A program made the translations under genes and the position numbers. Source: Anagrus nilaparvatae (lineage: Eukaryota; Arthropoda; Insecta; Hymenoptera; Mymaridae). Taken from it: DNA of 64,000 bases. Below the pieces are notes generated by a model, which was given only the letters and a program-made list of their open reading frames with translations, made no database searches and was not told the DNA's origin. Below are positions 1-10,278 of the stretch, in pieces. Location of the stretch: NCBI GenBank assembly GCA_022575985.1, contig JAKSXM010000137.1, forward strand, positions 26,244,001 to 26,308,000, given 5' to 3'. How positions within the stretch are numbered: position 1 is the stretch's first letter; each line of letters opens with the position of its first letter.

Positions 1-2470
1 ATTTTTATCAGGTTTTTTGAGCTCTCTGACCTAGTGAACCATATTTATTTAAGTTTTTCACTGTTTCAGAGCTTTTCTAATACAAAATAAAATTTTAAAT
101 AATTTCTAAGTTTATTTGAATTTATAGATTATTGGAATAAAATTTAACTATTAGAATGCTAGAATTATGATTTAAAATAATTAATGGTAATATTCAATAC
201 TTGATGCTATTAATAAACTTTTCGAAATCATCTTCACATTAAAATTTTATTTACGAATCTAACTGTTATTATTATCATCATGCACATAATATTATACGAG
301 GGAAATGAAATAAAACAATTAATGATATAATATTATGAAACTTAAGAATATTATGAAAAATAAAATTATATAACAAAGTTTTAAAATATAATTTTTTAGT
401 CCATTATACAGGTGACGCGTTTTATCTTACACTAAAGAGTTAAATTTTAGGGTTCGTATCCCATTAGGATACCTCTTTTTTTATTTAAAAAAAAGGACGT
501 TTATGTATTAATATACAGTCTAACGCCTGTTTTATATAAGATAAGAAAAATTTTTATATTTATGTTTGCTTAAGTTTGCTCGCGCGTTAATATATATTTT
601 TTATAAAAATATTTTTAAATTTTATTTTAATTGTGAACTTAATATAATAAATAAGTATGTGTGGAAAAGCTTTTGAAAAGTTTTATACATATTATGTACA
701 TTATTTATCGTATGGTTACTAAAGCATGAAAATAATGTGCGTATATGTGAATTTAATATCCGATTATAAATGTTTTTAAAGTAATAATATATTTTAAACT
801 CGAAAATTTCTAAAATTTATTATATGTTTATGAAATTTAAAAGTTTGGTAATGATATTTTAAATAAATTATGATATTCAAATTTGCTAACTTTTATTAGG
901 TTTTATTACCGCTTTCTATTTATAAAATCATAAAATTTTAGTGTATTTAAGAACTTTTAAGTACTACCAAATACATCTTTCTCAGGAACCAATTTATTTT
1001 ATAGCAGAATTTTAAAATGACCAAACAAACTGACAAACTGGGAATTTTGTTTTTTTTCTGTTGAATGCCTGCTGAATTTCATAACTCTTTGTAAGTAATT
1101 TATTAAATATCACAATTTCCCATATATTATAAAATTCTTAACTGTTCATTTAATTATATTTTTAACCATACAAATAATTGTTGAAAATAAAAAATTTTTT
1201 AAATAAAATTTCATTCTATTCTTAAATTATTTAAGAAAAAAAAAATCAATTTGAAACATATTTAATTCAATTGGTTACAATATAAAAGTCAATTGTTATC
1301 CAATATCATTATCGTCATTCATTTCAAATTTAATCGTCGATATCCTTTAATAATAAAAAAATTTAATAAAGGTTTTTTTACGTACGTATAAATGTCATTT
1401 TATTGTCATTTAATTTAAAATATTTCCTGTTATTAAATAGCTATGAGAATTTATTTTTAAATAATAGTATTCATAACCCTTTACCTTTTTTTATAATTTT
1501 TTTACAATTTCGTAAAAACAGTTATTTCAATTTAAAACGTCTTTTGTGTTATTTTATGATAATAACACGAAGAAGAAATTCAATTAGTATATGGTTTTGG
1601 CATATCCTACAAACAATATTATATATATAATTTTCCCTTTTTAAAGTGAGAGAAATATGTCGATTCAAGACGTTTCTAAAGAACACAGACGTCAAAGGAT
1701 GTACTGCATAAAGACTATTCTCTAATTTACTTATACAAGAATTTACTTTGAGGTTGTGATAGATTAGATTTTCTGTATTATATTTCTTTAATTTATTGCA
1801 TATGCGTATAAATAAAAACTCTTTTGTATAACGTAATTTTAGTAAATACTGTGGGTTGTAGTAGATTTTTTAAAATATAATAAATTCGTGTGACTTAACG
1901 ATATTGTTGGAAATCTGCAGGCAGTTTCCTTTTTTACAAATTTTTTGCTATAAATAGTTTTTAAAACTTCCCTCTGTAAAATTTTTACCATATTATGGCC
2001 CTAATTCATGGTGGTGGGGCATAAATTGGCCATCGATTAAGGCCATATTATCGCGTTGCGTATTTAGGCAAAACTTTTTTTTTACAGTTTTAAATGATTC
2101 ATATCCTAAAATAACCTAATTACACCAAAAACCTTTGTATCTAACATTACTTGTCTAGCATTAGGTTTCGAGTTTAAGAGAACCTGTTTACCCCTAAAAC
2201 ATTATATTTACTGAAACCCTTCTTACAACTAAACCAATTATAATGAGCTAAAAACTTTAAACCTAATGCTGCTTACTTTTTACCTAATTGGTTCATTGAA
2301 GACTTATACGGAGCTAACATGAAATGCCTTATTTCATAACGCTTATAACCTTAAAATAGTAGATAATATCTAAGGAAAATATTATTTAACGATCTATTCT
2401 TAATTTAGAATAATTTAATTAAGTTATAATAATATTATTGTTTGCATTGTTTAAGAAATTAAAAAATTAA
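1..2470. other. AT-rich non-coding stretch upstream of the IR array
   Basis: No open frame here shows protein-like composition; the 75-codon frame at 1403-1630 is low-complexity AT-driven sequence. Around 1985-2070 there is a small, somewhat GC-richer patch with inverted 'attatggcc ... ggccatatta' motifs that could be the relic of a short inverted-repeat element. Otherwise I see only poly-A/T-rich DNA. Confidence 0.6.
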
Positions 2471-2481
2471 CTGATCCTGGG

Positions 2482-2516
2482 TATATAAAGTTTGGCCTTC
2501 ACGCTTATTTTGTAGT
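2482..2516 (+). promoter_or_regulatory. candidate core promoter of IR-a (TATA box plus weak initiator)
   Basis: TATATAA at 2482-2488 is followed about 32 bases later by TGTAGTT, which resembles an arthropod initiator. The ATG of IR-a lies about 80 bases further on. A pyrimidine-rich 'tttgcag' directly before the ATG (2586-2592) looks like a splice acceptor, so a short 5'UTR intron is possible. Spacing supports a promoter; the initiator match is weak. Confidence 0.35.
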
Positions 2517-2593
2517 TTTGTGCAGGATTAGAAACAGGCATAAGTTGTAAATTTATCTGCTTGTATTAAAAACGTTATTTTTATATTTGCAGA

Positions 2594-4369
2594 ATGTTGG
2601 TTATTAGATTTTTAATTCATAATGTGTTTTGTATAAACTTTATTACTGGAATAAAATTAAATTATTGGGCTGATAATATTATAAATCACATTCAGTCTGA
2701 ACTACCGACTAATCAAGTTGTTGTTTTTGATGATAGATCCATTAAACCTCATTTTCAAAATACAGGATATTATGAATTTTATTCCGAAATTTCAAGGAGA
2801 ATCCCAACGATTTTAGTAGATACAGAAAAATTTGATTTTAATTATAAAAATTACTTTTCCCTTTATCCTAAATCGGATTTATTATTCATTATTGCTGGAA
2901 AAAATTACCAAGTCTTTAACAATATTGCGAAATTAACAAACGATTCAAAGGTCCCAAGACCAAAAGTGTTATCAATATATCTGGATAACAACAGTTCGGT
3001 TGTAAATAATTACAAAAATACTTTATTGCTTGCCTGGAAATTAAAATATTTGGATTTCACAATTTTAGAAAAAAATTCCAATAATCAAATCCATTTGATT
3101 TATTTCAATCCATTTGCAAATTTATTTTACTCAAAAATATTGAATTCCTTTACAATATTTTTTCCAAATAAATTGAATGATTTGCATGGTTATTTATTCA
3201 GATTTCCAGTATTCAGAAGTGGGCTACTATTAGATTTTTATGAAAATAATACAGAAATATCAATAAATGGTACCTTTTACGAATATTTGGATATAATTTT
3301 TAACAAAAAAAATATTACAACAGAACCAACCATTCTTCAGAACATCTCAACTGAAATTTTATTCAGTACTATTTATAATGGATTGAAAAATAATATTTTT
3401 CATTTAACACCATACCATTTCTTCGTCAACAGATTGATAAATAACGGGATATTGATTGGGTCAATCGTAGACCTTGATGAGATTTGTTTTATTGTGCCTG
3501 TAATAAAAGAGTCTCAATCGACACTACCAAATATATTTTATCCATTACTGAATTTTGCAGCCAGCTTGTTATTGTTCAGATTAGTAGCTAAAATTTTAAA
3601 ATTTCCTGTTGAGCAATGGAGTTTCTTGAATCTGTACAAAATTATGATAAATCATCCATTACCAAATTTACCATCAAAAATTGGCCAAAGATTAATGTAT
3701 TGTTTAATTATGGTATTGTCTATTGTTTTAACAGCTGATATTTTTTCAATAACAAATGAAAATGTAATTTACGAAGAAAGATCTTTGGAAACATTCAAGA
3801 GTATTGTTCAGGATGAAATGCCAATTTATTCTGATAATGATTTTTACATAAATTTGTTTTCACAGAAAAAAGAGATGCTAAATTTAACAGATTTGAGTAA
3901 AGTGCCAGAAAAAGTGTCTCATTACGATACATGTATTTTTAAAGCAGCAGAAAAAAAGGAATCTATTTGTATGTATTCTATTGTTGAGGCAAAAACTTAT
4001 AAAAATATTTATCGTGAATATGATGGCTCAAAACTTATAAATATCGTTTGCACTAACATGTACAGTGACTTTCTTGCGGTACCATTTGAAAAAAATTCAC
4101 CTTTTGTTGATACTTTTAATAAATTTATGCAATTGATCACTGAATCAGGAATCCCAAAACATTGGAATTATATTTATGAAAAACCTAAAAGTATTAATAA
4201 GGAGCAAATATCACAGAAAATAAAAGACCCATTTTTACTTTTTAGGTTGAATATTATTTTGGTTATTGGATTCTCTATATCAATAATTGTTTTTTTCATT
4301 GAAGTTGCAATTAAATATCTAAAAATAAGCGTTCTTTTCTATTCAATTCGTAAATTTATTGATTATTGA
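2594..4369 (+). CDS. IR-a: divergent ionotropic receptor (591 aa, intact, single exon)
   Basis: Predicted ligand-gated cation channel subunit of the variant ionotropic glutamate receptor (IR) family; such proteins act in the plasma membrane of insect chemosensory neurons. Residues 1-20 form a hydrophobic leader (MLVIRFLIHNVF). The first ligand-binding lobe includes ISINGTFYEYLDIIF at about 222-236. Membrane helix 1 is about 313-336, followed by a pore-like stretch with a Trp (QWSFLNLYKIM) at about 341-351. Helix 2 is 366-388 and ends TADIFSI, where canonical receptors carry SYTANL. The second lobe is about 400-543, and helix 3 is 544-575. Cysteines at 298, 447, 459 and 486 match paralogues. 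The ATG at 2594 aligns with the MLV/MLI starts of its neighbours. The canonical glutamate-binding residues are not recognisable, so the ligand is unknown. A block at residues 126-200 is nearly identical to IR-c and IR-d although the rest of the gene is not. Confidence 0.85.
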   Translation: MLVIRFLIHNVFCINFITGIKLNYWADNIINHIQSELPTNQVVVFDDRSIKPHFQNTGYYEFYSEISRRIPTILVDTEKFDFNYKNYFSLYPKSDLLFIIAGKNYQVFNNIAKLTNDSKVPRPKVLSIYLDNNSSVVNNYKNTLLLAWKLKYLDFTILEKNSNNQIHLIYFNPFANLFYSKILNSFTIFFPNKLNDLHGYLFRFPVFRSGLLLDFYENNTEISINGTFYEYLDIIFNKKNITTEPTILQNISTEILFSTIYNGLKNNIFHLTPYHFFVNRLINNGILIGSIVDLDEICFIVPVIKESQSTLPNIFYPLLNFAASLLLFRLVAKILKFPVEQWSFLNLYKIMINHPLPNLPSKIGQRLMYCLIMVLSIVLTADIFSITNENVIYEERSLETFKSIVQDEMPIYSDNDFYINLFSQKKEMLNLTDLSKVPEKVSHYDTCIFKAAEKKESICMYSIVEAKTYKNIYREYDGSKLINIVCTNMYSDFLAVPFEKNSPFVDTFNKFMQLITESGIPKHWNYIYEKPKSINKEQISQKIKDPFLLFRLNIILVIGFSISIIVFFIEVAIKYLKISVLFYSIRKFIDY

Positions 4370-4679
4370 AATTATTTACAGTACAATTAAATATTTATCT
4401 AGTATTTGTTTTTTACATTATTTTTATGGTTATTAAATATTCCAAATCGATTTTTTAATTTTGCAGAAACTTACTTATTAATAAAAAGTAAGGCGATTAG
4501 ATAATTTTAAGAACGATTAAATTTTAATTCTGTTTAATTTTTCAAATTATGATATTTTTTATTGATTATTCGTAATTTTTGGTAACTGTTTCATCTATGC
4601 AAGGCTTGCTTAAAATTTAGCGACTCAAGATACAATGAAAATGTTTGGATTGTAAAACCGTTTAGTCAGTAAGAAAAAA

Positions 4680-5112
4680 ATGTTAGTAATTAAAATCTTT
4701 GTGATTTGTAACACATTTTGCAATAAATTAATTATTGTGTGAAATGTTGTATTGTTGGTGATCTGATAAATCACATTAAGCTTGAAATTCGAGCTTATCA
4801 AGTTGTTATATTTGTTGATAAATCAACTTTAGTCCAAACAATTCCAGGTTATTCGATGTTGCATTCAAGAAAATCAAGAAACCTAGCTACAATTTTTTTT
4901 TCAAATGCTCCTGCAATTTTTAATTGGATCAGGTTTACCTGGACATTGGGAATATATGAAACAAAAAATTGAAATTATAAATATTGACGTAAAGGAAAAT
5001 GAAATGTATGATCCACTTTTAAATTATTGGCCTTTAGATATTTATTTCACTGGTATTTAGTTATCAATATTCGTATTTATCACTGAGTTGTTAAACAGAT
5101 GCTTGAATATTT
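4680..5112 (+). pseudogene. gutted IR pseudogene: N-terminus joined to C-terminus
   Basis: From the ATG at 4680 the sequence encodes the family leader (MLVIKIFVICNTFCNKLIIV), then TGA at 4740. Reading resumes in another frame with DLINHIKLEIRAYQVVIF and LATIFF, the conserved first ~70 residues. Immediately afterwards, around 4915-4940, it jumps to the C-terminal family signature (GLPGHWEYM, DPLLNYW, then TAG, then LSIFVFITELLNRCL), which is the third membrane helix. The ligand-binding core and helices 1 and 2, about 450 codons, are missing. It lies between IR-a and IR-b on the same strand. This is a dead copy produced by an internal deletion plus a frameshift and stops. Copy identity is clear; exact junctions are approximate. 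Confidence 0.75.
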
Positions 5113-5287
5113 GATGACTTTATAAATACAGTCTTTCGAGTTTAAAAGTATAATTACAAAAATATAAGTTACTTAAAAAAAATAACTATATTTAAGAATT
5201 TTTAAAATTCTATACTGTTTTTTAGTAATGAAAATGCTATCGACTCAATTTAAATGTGTAAATTTTATCTGATTCTATAGAATTTTC

Positions 5288-5321
5288 TATATAATGCATG
5301 CTTCTTTGACAATGAGTCAGT
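5288..5321 (+). promoter_or_regulatory. core promoter of IR-b: TATA box and TCAGT initiator
   Basis: TATATAA at 5288-5294 and TCAGTG starting at 5317 place the initiator adenine 31 bases after the first T of the TATA box, the spacing expected for an arthropod RNA polymerase II core promoter. The IR-b ATG at 5372 would then have a ~53-base leader. Confidence 0.5.
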
Positions 5322-5371
5322 GTTTTTGAAATAGTCAGAATATCGGTTTAAAAAAGACAAATAAAACTGCA

Positions 5372-7150
5372 ATGCTTGTCATAAACTTTTTAATACACAG
5401 CATACTTATTGATAAAATTATTTTAGGAAATAATATCAATTGGATTGATAGTTTTATAGACAATATTCGATATAAGTTGTCAGTGAATTCTGTTACTATT
5501 TTATTGGATAAGTCATCTTTTTTAGAATTTAATTATGATATTTCGGAATTTCACTTGAAGCTTTCAAGCAGAATTCTCACTTTTTTAATTGACGTAAACA
5601 AAATTGCATTAAGTGAAAATTCGACAATTTCTGCTTCTCGGTCTCAAGTGTATCCAAAATCTAAAATTTTGTTCATCATTATTCATCAAAGTTTTAAAAA
5701 TTTATCATATTATGGAAAAATACTTAAAACTCTAATGAAATTGACCAGATCGACATTAGCTCCAAGACCAAAAATATTAGCAGTTTTTTTGAATGGGACT
5801 TATGAGAATGAGAGAAACTTTAAAAATATTTTATTACTTGGATGGGAATTGAAATATTTGGATTTTACAATATTGAGAAATATTTCTTCTAATCAAGTTC
5901 TATCGATTAACTACAATCCTTTTCTAAAACTTTATATCCAAGAAATCTTCAATTCATCAACGACTTTGTTTCCAAAAAAATTAAACAACTTGTATAATTA
6001 TTCGTTCACTATACCTATTTTCAAAAGAGAACCGATTCTAAATTTTTATTTAAACGATAAAGGTATTACAATAGTAAATACTACAGTTTTTAAATATTTT
6101 AAGATTATTTGCGAAAAGAGAAATCTTACATACCAAACGATAATTTTTGAAAATTTGTCAACTAAAATTTTACTCGATACAATTTTTGAAGGATTAAAAA
6201 ATAACAAATCTCAGTTAATACCAACTCAATTATTTATTGGTATGTTAAGAGAGCATAAAATATGGTTTGGTGCGATAATGGATAAAGCTGAAATTTGCTT
6301 TGTTACACCAATTAAAAAAGAATCTAAATCCGAGGTCCCAAATTTATTTTATCCATTACTAACCGCTATTGCTTTCATAATATTCTTTCGATTGTTAGCT
6401 AAAATTTTTGAATTTTCAAATAATTTTTGGAGTTTTATAAATTTGTTCAAAATTATGGTAAATCAGCCACTAGAAAACCTACCAAAAACAATTCCTCAAA
6501 GATTAGTATTTTGTTTAGTATTGGTTTTATCAATAATAATCACTGCTGAATTTTTCGCAATTTCCAAAAAAAACTTCTCTTATGATGAAGCAACATTTGA
6601 AACATTTAATAGTTTAATAAAAAGTGATATACCGATTTATGCAGATAACGAGTTTTTCATTAAATTGTTTGAGGAGAAAAGGGACAATAGAAATTTTAGT
6701 TTATCTTTGAAAAAACCAAAAATGAAATTTGATGATGAAACCTGCATTAAAGAAGCAGCAAAGAATAAAACATCATTTTGCATGGTAAGTGAATTGATTG
6801 CGAATCATTACAAGAAAAAATATTTGGAAAATGATGGGTCAAAAGCCTTAGATATTGTATGCCCAAATATTTATAGCGATTTTGCTGGTATACCCTTTGA
6901 ACATTCATCTCCGTTTGTTAAAAATTTCAATAAAATTATTCAGCGCATCACTGAATCTGGTATGCCAAAACATTGGAAATATTTAGAAGAAGTACCAGAA
7001 CTTATCAATGTTGAAGATTTATCAGAAGAAATAAAAGATCCATTTTTAATCATCAGACTAGTTACTGTTCTAGCTACAGGATACTTTGTATCATTTATTG
7101 CTTTAATTTCTGAATTGTTAATTAAAAAATACAAAAGAAAATGTAATTAA
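5372..7150 (+). CDS. IR-b: divergent ionotropic receptor (592 aa, intact, single exon)
   Basis: Same architecture as IR-a. Leader about 1-20; first lobe through EICFVTPIKKES at 307-318; membrane helix 1 at about 325-345; Trp-containing pore segment (NFWSFINLFKIM) at 351-362. Helix 2 is 377-397, ending TAEFFAISKKNF. The second lobe contains IPIYADNEFF. Helix 3 is about 556-585. Family cysteines are at 309, 458, 470 and 497. Several N-x-S/T sites lie in the predicted extracellular part. The ATG at 5372 is the first in frame and sits just after a good TATA/initiator pair. Downstream, about 20 bases after the stop, a dispersed inverted-repeat element begins. No frameshift or stop interrupts the frame; expression cannot be judged from the sequence. 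Confidence 0.86.
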   Translation: MLVINFLIHSILIDKIILGNNINWIDSFIDNIRYKLSVNSVTILLDKSSFLEFNYDISEFHLKLSSRILTFLIDVNKIALSENSTISASRSQVYPKSKILFIIIHQSFKNLSYYGKILKTLMKLTRSTLAPRPKILAVFLNGTYENERNFKNILLLGWELKYLDFTILRNISSNQVLSINYNPFLKLYIQEIFNSSTTLFPKKLNNLYNYSFTIPIFKREPILNFYLNDKGITIVNTTVFKYFKIICEKRNLTYQTIIFENLSTKILLDTIFEGLKNNKSQLIPTQLFIGMLREHKIWFGAIMDKAEICFVTPIKKESKSEVPNLFYPLLTAIAFIIFFRLLAKIFEFSNNFWSFINLFKIMVNQPLENLPKTIPQRLVFCLVLVLSIIITAEFFAISKKNFSYDEATFETFNSLIKSDIPIYADNEFFIKLFEEKRDNRNFSLSLKKPKMKFDDETCIKEAAKNKTSFCMVSELIANHYKKKYLENDGSKALDIVCPNIYSDFAGIPFEHSSPFVKNFNKIIQRITESGMPKHWKYLEEVPELINVEDLSEEIKDPFLIIRLVTVLATGYFVSFIALISELLIKKYKRKCN

Positions 7151-7171
7151 TGTTTAGTGATAAATCACAAG

Positions 7172-7630
7172 TTTTTAACATGGGATATGTCATGAAGGGG
7201 CATTTGAAAAAGGTCCCCAATTCAGAGGGGGAGGGGTGAATAATTGATTTTTAACTTGAAACATGCTTATAGGGAGAGGCACCCTGGGGATCTGAAAATC
7301 AAGGGGTAAATGCAGTCAATTAGAATTTTGATTTAGGGACTTAGAAAAATCCAGGTTTAAGGAATTAGAATAATTTGGATTTAGGGAATTAAAATAGCTA
7401 AGTATATTTTATTATTTAAAATGGGCGAAAAATTCACCAATTCTCATAAAATAGCTAAGGTTCAGGGACCTAGGATAATTAAAATTTAGGGGCTTAGAAT
7501 AACATCTTGTAAAGGTGATAATTAATTTTTGCATCACATTTTTTGCGTTATACTCTGCCCTTCAAAACATGTCCCATGCCCGTTGACTGTGTTAATCAAA
7601 CTAGTTATCAAGGTTTATCAAGTTTTATGG
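7172..7630 (-). repeat. dispersed inverted-repeat element, copy 1
   Basis: One of three related copies in the window (others at 26655-26930 and 56805-57070, opposite orientation). It is bounded by inverted 'aacatggga...' and '...catgtcccatg' motifs and contains runs of 'ttagggactta' and 'ggggag' that read as 'ctaaa/aagtccc' and 'cctccccc' in the other copies. About 45 bases outside one end ('aacttgataacc...' read on the minus strand) are also shared. No coding capacity. Most likely a short non-autonomous DNA transposon; the superfamily is not identifiable. Confidence 0.6.
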
Positions 7631-7659
7631 TTTAAAAAAAATATTTTTATTCGCTAAAT

Positions 7660-8424
7660 GTTTCTTGTTTTCTTTATTATAATATATGATTGAACAATAA
7701 TCAAAAATGTAGTGAGCTACTGTGAAAAATATTATATTTTAACTATTATAATACATATAATTGTTAAAATACACGAGTTGAAGTAATAAAGGTATCACAA
7801 AATTTATTAATTTAATTTATTCTCCTTATCAAGTAATCCTTAAAAAATTATTTTTCAAGTATATAACTGTAGGATTAATTCTAGATATGTTTTTAATTAT
7901 AAGAATTGATTTTTTCAAAGGTAAGGTATCGAAACACCAAGAAAAAACAAAAATTAGATATTAATTTACGCCAATTTTAGTTTTTAGAAATAAAAATTTT
8001 TTTTCATAAATCTATATAAATTATGGTTGTGCAATGTATAAATTACTGTCAATATTTATACTAGTATCAGGTAGTAAATTTACTATTCTGAAAGGAATTC
8101 TTACATTGTAACTATAAAGATATAGCATCAATATTAACATATAATTTGAGTATCATAAAAGGAAAAAAATTCCAAGGCTCTTCTGTCAATTTTTTGATAA
8201 ATTATTCAAATTCTATGTTATTAAATAAAATAAAAATTAACCTTTGTCATTTTGACCTTCTTATTAGCTTAAACATGGTATTTAAAAAATTTTTTTAAAT
8301 GTTTTATATATATATATATTTTATTACTTTCCTGCAACCATTTCTACTTTATTTTTTTACCTGTAAGCCAGTTATAATTTTAAAATATTTATGTAAACAG
8401 CAAAATATTGAAAAGTAAACAAAA
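7660..8424 (+). repeat. 5' flank of IR-c, duplicated upstream of IR-d
   Basis: This upstream region recurs almost unchanged at about 10775-11570. Shared landmarks include the 'ggtagtaaatttactattct' block near 8071 and 11211 and the 'ccaaggctcttctgtcaatt' block near 8172 and 11312. It marks the 5' part of a tandem duplication unit about 3.1 kb apart (8425 to 11571) and presumably carries the promoter of both genes. The short frame at 11288-11542 lies in this duplicated non-coding DNA. Confidence 0.75.
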
Positions 8425-10278
8425 ATGTTGATTTTTCGCTTGCTAATATACAAAATTTTTTGTGAAAAGTTCATAATTGGAAAAAATTTAAATTGGGTTG
8501 ATAATATTATCAATCACATTCAGGACGAAATGGTAGTTCATCAAGTTTTTGTTTTTGATGATAGATATTCTGATTCAAGTTTTTCTAACCGAGAATATTT
8601 CAAATTTTATTCGAAAATTTCAAGAAGGATTCCAACATATTTAATTGATATTGACAAATTTTGTTCGAATTATAAAAATGGTTCTGTTTATAAGTCATCA
8701 TTGCGTTATCTTCGACCTTATTCGTTATTTATAATTATTGGAATAAATTATCAGGAGCTTTATCAAAAAAATATTTTAAATAACGTCATTAAAGTAACAT
8801 TTGATTCAATAGTCCAGAGACCTAAAGTTTTATCAATATATTTGGATAACAACAGATCAGTTGCAAGTAATTACAAAAATACTTTATTGCTTGCCTGGAA
8901 ATTAAAATATTTGGATTTCACAATTTTAGAAAAAAATTCTAATAATCAAATCCATTTAATTTATTCCAATCCATTTGAAAATTTGTTTTACTCCAAAATA
9001 TTGAAATCCTTTACATTATTGTTTCCAAATAAGTTAAATGATTTGCATGGTTATTCATTTAAAATACCAATTTTTAAAAATTGGCTACTTCTTGATTTTA
9101 ATAAAACTAGTTCTGGAATATCAATAACTGGTTCTGTGTACAAGATTATCGAAATTATTTTAAAAAAAATTAATAGTACAGTCGAAGCAAAATTCTTTCA
9201 AAACTTATCGCACGAAAATTTGCTTAGTTCTTTATTTGATGGTTTAAAAAATAATAATTTTCCTTTAGTTCCTAGCTATTTTTATCGTTATAAATTACAA
9301 AAGAGTAAAGTATGGTTTGGAACTATTATGGATGATACCGAGATTTGTTTTCTCGTAAGGATAAAAAAAGAATCTAACTCAGAAGTACCAAATTTATTTT
9401 ACCCACTATTGTCTGCGGTAGCATTCATTTTATTCTTTCGGCTAGTAGCTAAAGTTTTTAAGTTTCCTGATGATACCTGGAGTTGCATGAGTTTGTTTAA
9501 TCTCATGATTAATCAACCTATACAAAAGTATCCTACAAAAATTTTCCAAAGAATTGTTTATTTTTTTGTAATTGTTTTTTCCATCGCTGTAACCGCTGAA
9601 TTTTTCTCAATTTCGAAAAAAAACTTTACTTCTGAAGACAGACGATTGGAAACGTTTCAAAGCATACTCGAAGATAATATGCCAATTTACACCGACAGTG
9701 AATTTTTCATTGAAATATTTATAGAGAAAGCAAATATTTTAACATTAAAATACAAAGGAGAAAAAATAAGAAAAATTTATAATTATTCCTTATGTGTTGA
9801 AAAATTAATAAAAAGGAAAGATTCCATTTGCATGCTGAGTAAAGAACTTGCAAAATTTTATAAGAATGATTATCGAGAAAGTGATGGAACGAACATGTTT
9901 AACATTGTGTGTCCTGGTATCTACCATGATTTTTTAGCAATACCACATCAACCATCTTCTCCATATATTGAAAAATTTGATAAATTGATGCAATATTTGA
10001 CCGAAACAGGAGTTACAGAACATTTGTATTCCAGAAAATTTAAACTCGAAATTCTTGACGTTGAATCACTATCTGAAGAAATAATAGATCCATTTTTAGT
10101 TCTTAGGCTGCTTGTTATTTATGCTACTGGTTGCTTATTGTCAATTATTGTGTTTGCAGCTGAGTTATTGATTAAGCATTTAAAAATTAATTTTAACCGA
10201 ACCAGTTTCATTCCATGCTGGTTTTTTATATTTTTATTCAATCTACATAATACATGTTTGCTAACTCAACTTAAATGA
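8425..10278 (+). CDS. IR-c: divergent ionotropic receptor (617 aa), tandem twin of IR-d
   Basis: Intact IR-type frame. Leader 1-20 (MLIFRLLIYKIF); helix 1 at about 324-345; pore segment with Trp (TWSCMSLFNLM) 351-361; helix 2 at 375-397 ending TAEFFSISKKNF; helix 3 at 553-583; cysteines at 308, 457, 469 and 496. It is very similar to IR-d over its whole length; the first ~54 residues are identical. Two oddities appear. The conserved proline of the FxVP motif before helix 1 is Arg here (FLVRIKKES, residue 312), while most of the array has Pro. The stop used by IR-d has also been lost by a small deletion, so the last nine residues (HNTCLLTQL and K) are translated from what is 3'UTR in the twin. 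Whether Arg312 affects function is unknown. Confidence 0.84.
   Translation: MLIFRLLIYKIFCEKFIIGKNLNWVDNIINHIQDEMVVHQVFVFDDRYSDSSFSNREYFKFYSKISRRIPTYLIDIDKFCSNYKNGSVYKSSLRYLRPYSLFIIIGINYQELYQKNILNNVIKVTFDSIVQRPKVLSIYLDNNRSVASNYKNTLLLAWKLKYLDFTILEKNSNNQIHLIYSNPFENLFYSKILKSFTLLFPNKLNDLHGYSFKIPIFKNWLLLDFNKTSSGISITGSVYKIIEIILKKINSTVEAKFFQNLSHENLLSSLFDGLKNNNFPLVPSYFYRYKLQKSKVWFGTIMDDTEICFLVRIKKESNSEVPNLFYPLLSAVAFILFFRLVAKVFKFPDDTWSCMSLFNLMINQPIQKYPTKIFQRIVYFFVIVFSIAVTAEFFSISKKNFTSEDRRLETFQSILEDNMPIYTDSEFFIEIFIEKANILTLKYKGEKIRKIYNYSLCVEKLIKRKDSICMLSKELAKFYKNDYRESDGTNMFNIVCPGIYHDFLAIPHQPSSPYIEKFDKLMQYLTETGVTEHLYSRKFKLEILDVESLSEEIIDPFLVLRLLVIYATGCLLSIIVFAAELLIKHLKINFNRTSFIPCWFFIFLFNLHNTCLLTQLK

Noticed and set aside
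430..475. T-arm-like 'gggttcgtatccc' suggesting a tRNA
   Set aside because: Only the three G-C pairs of the stem form, and no acceptor, D or anticodon arm is present at the right spacing.
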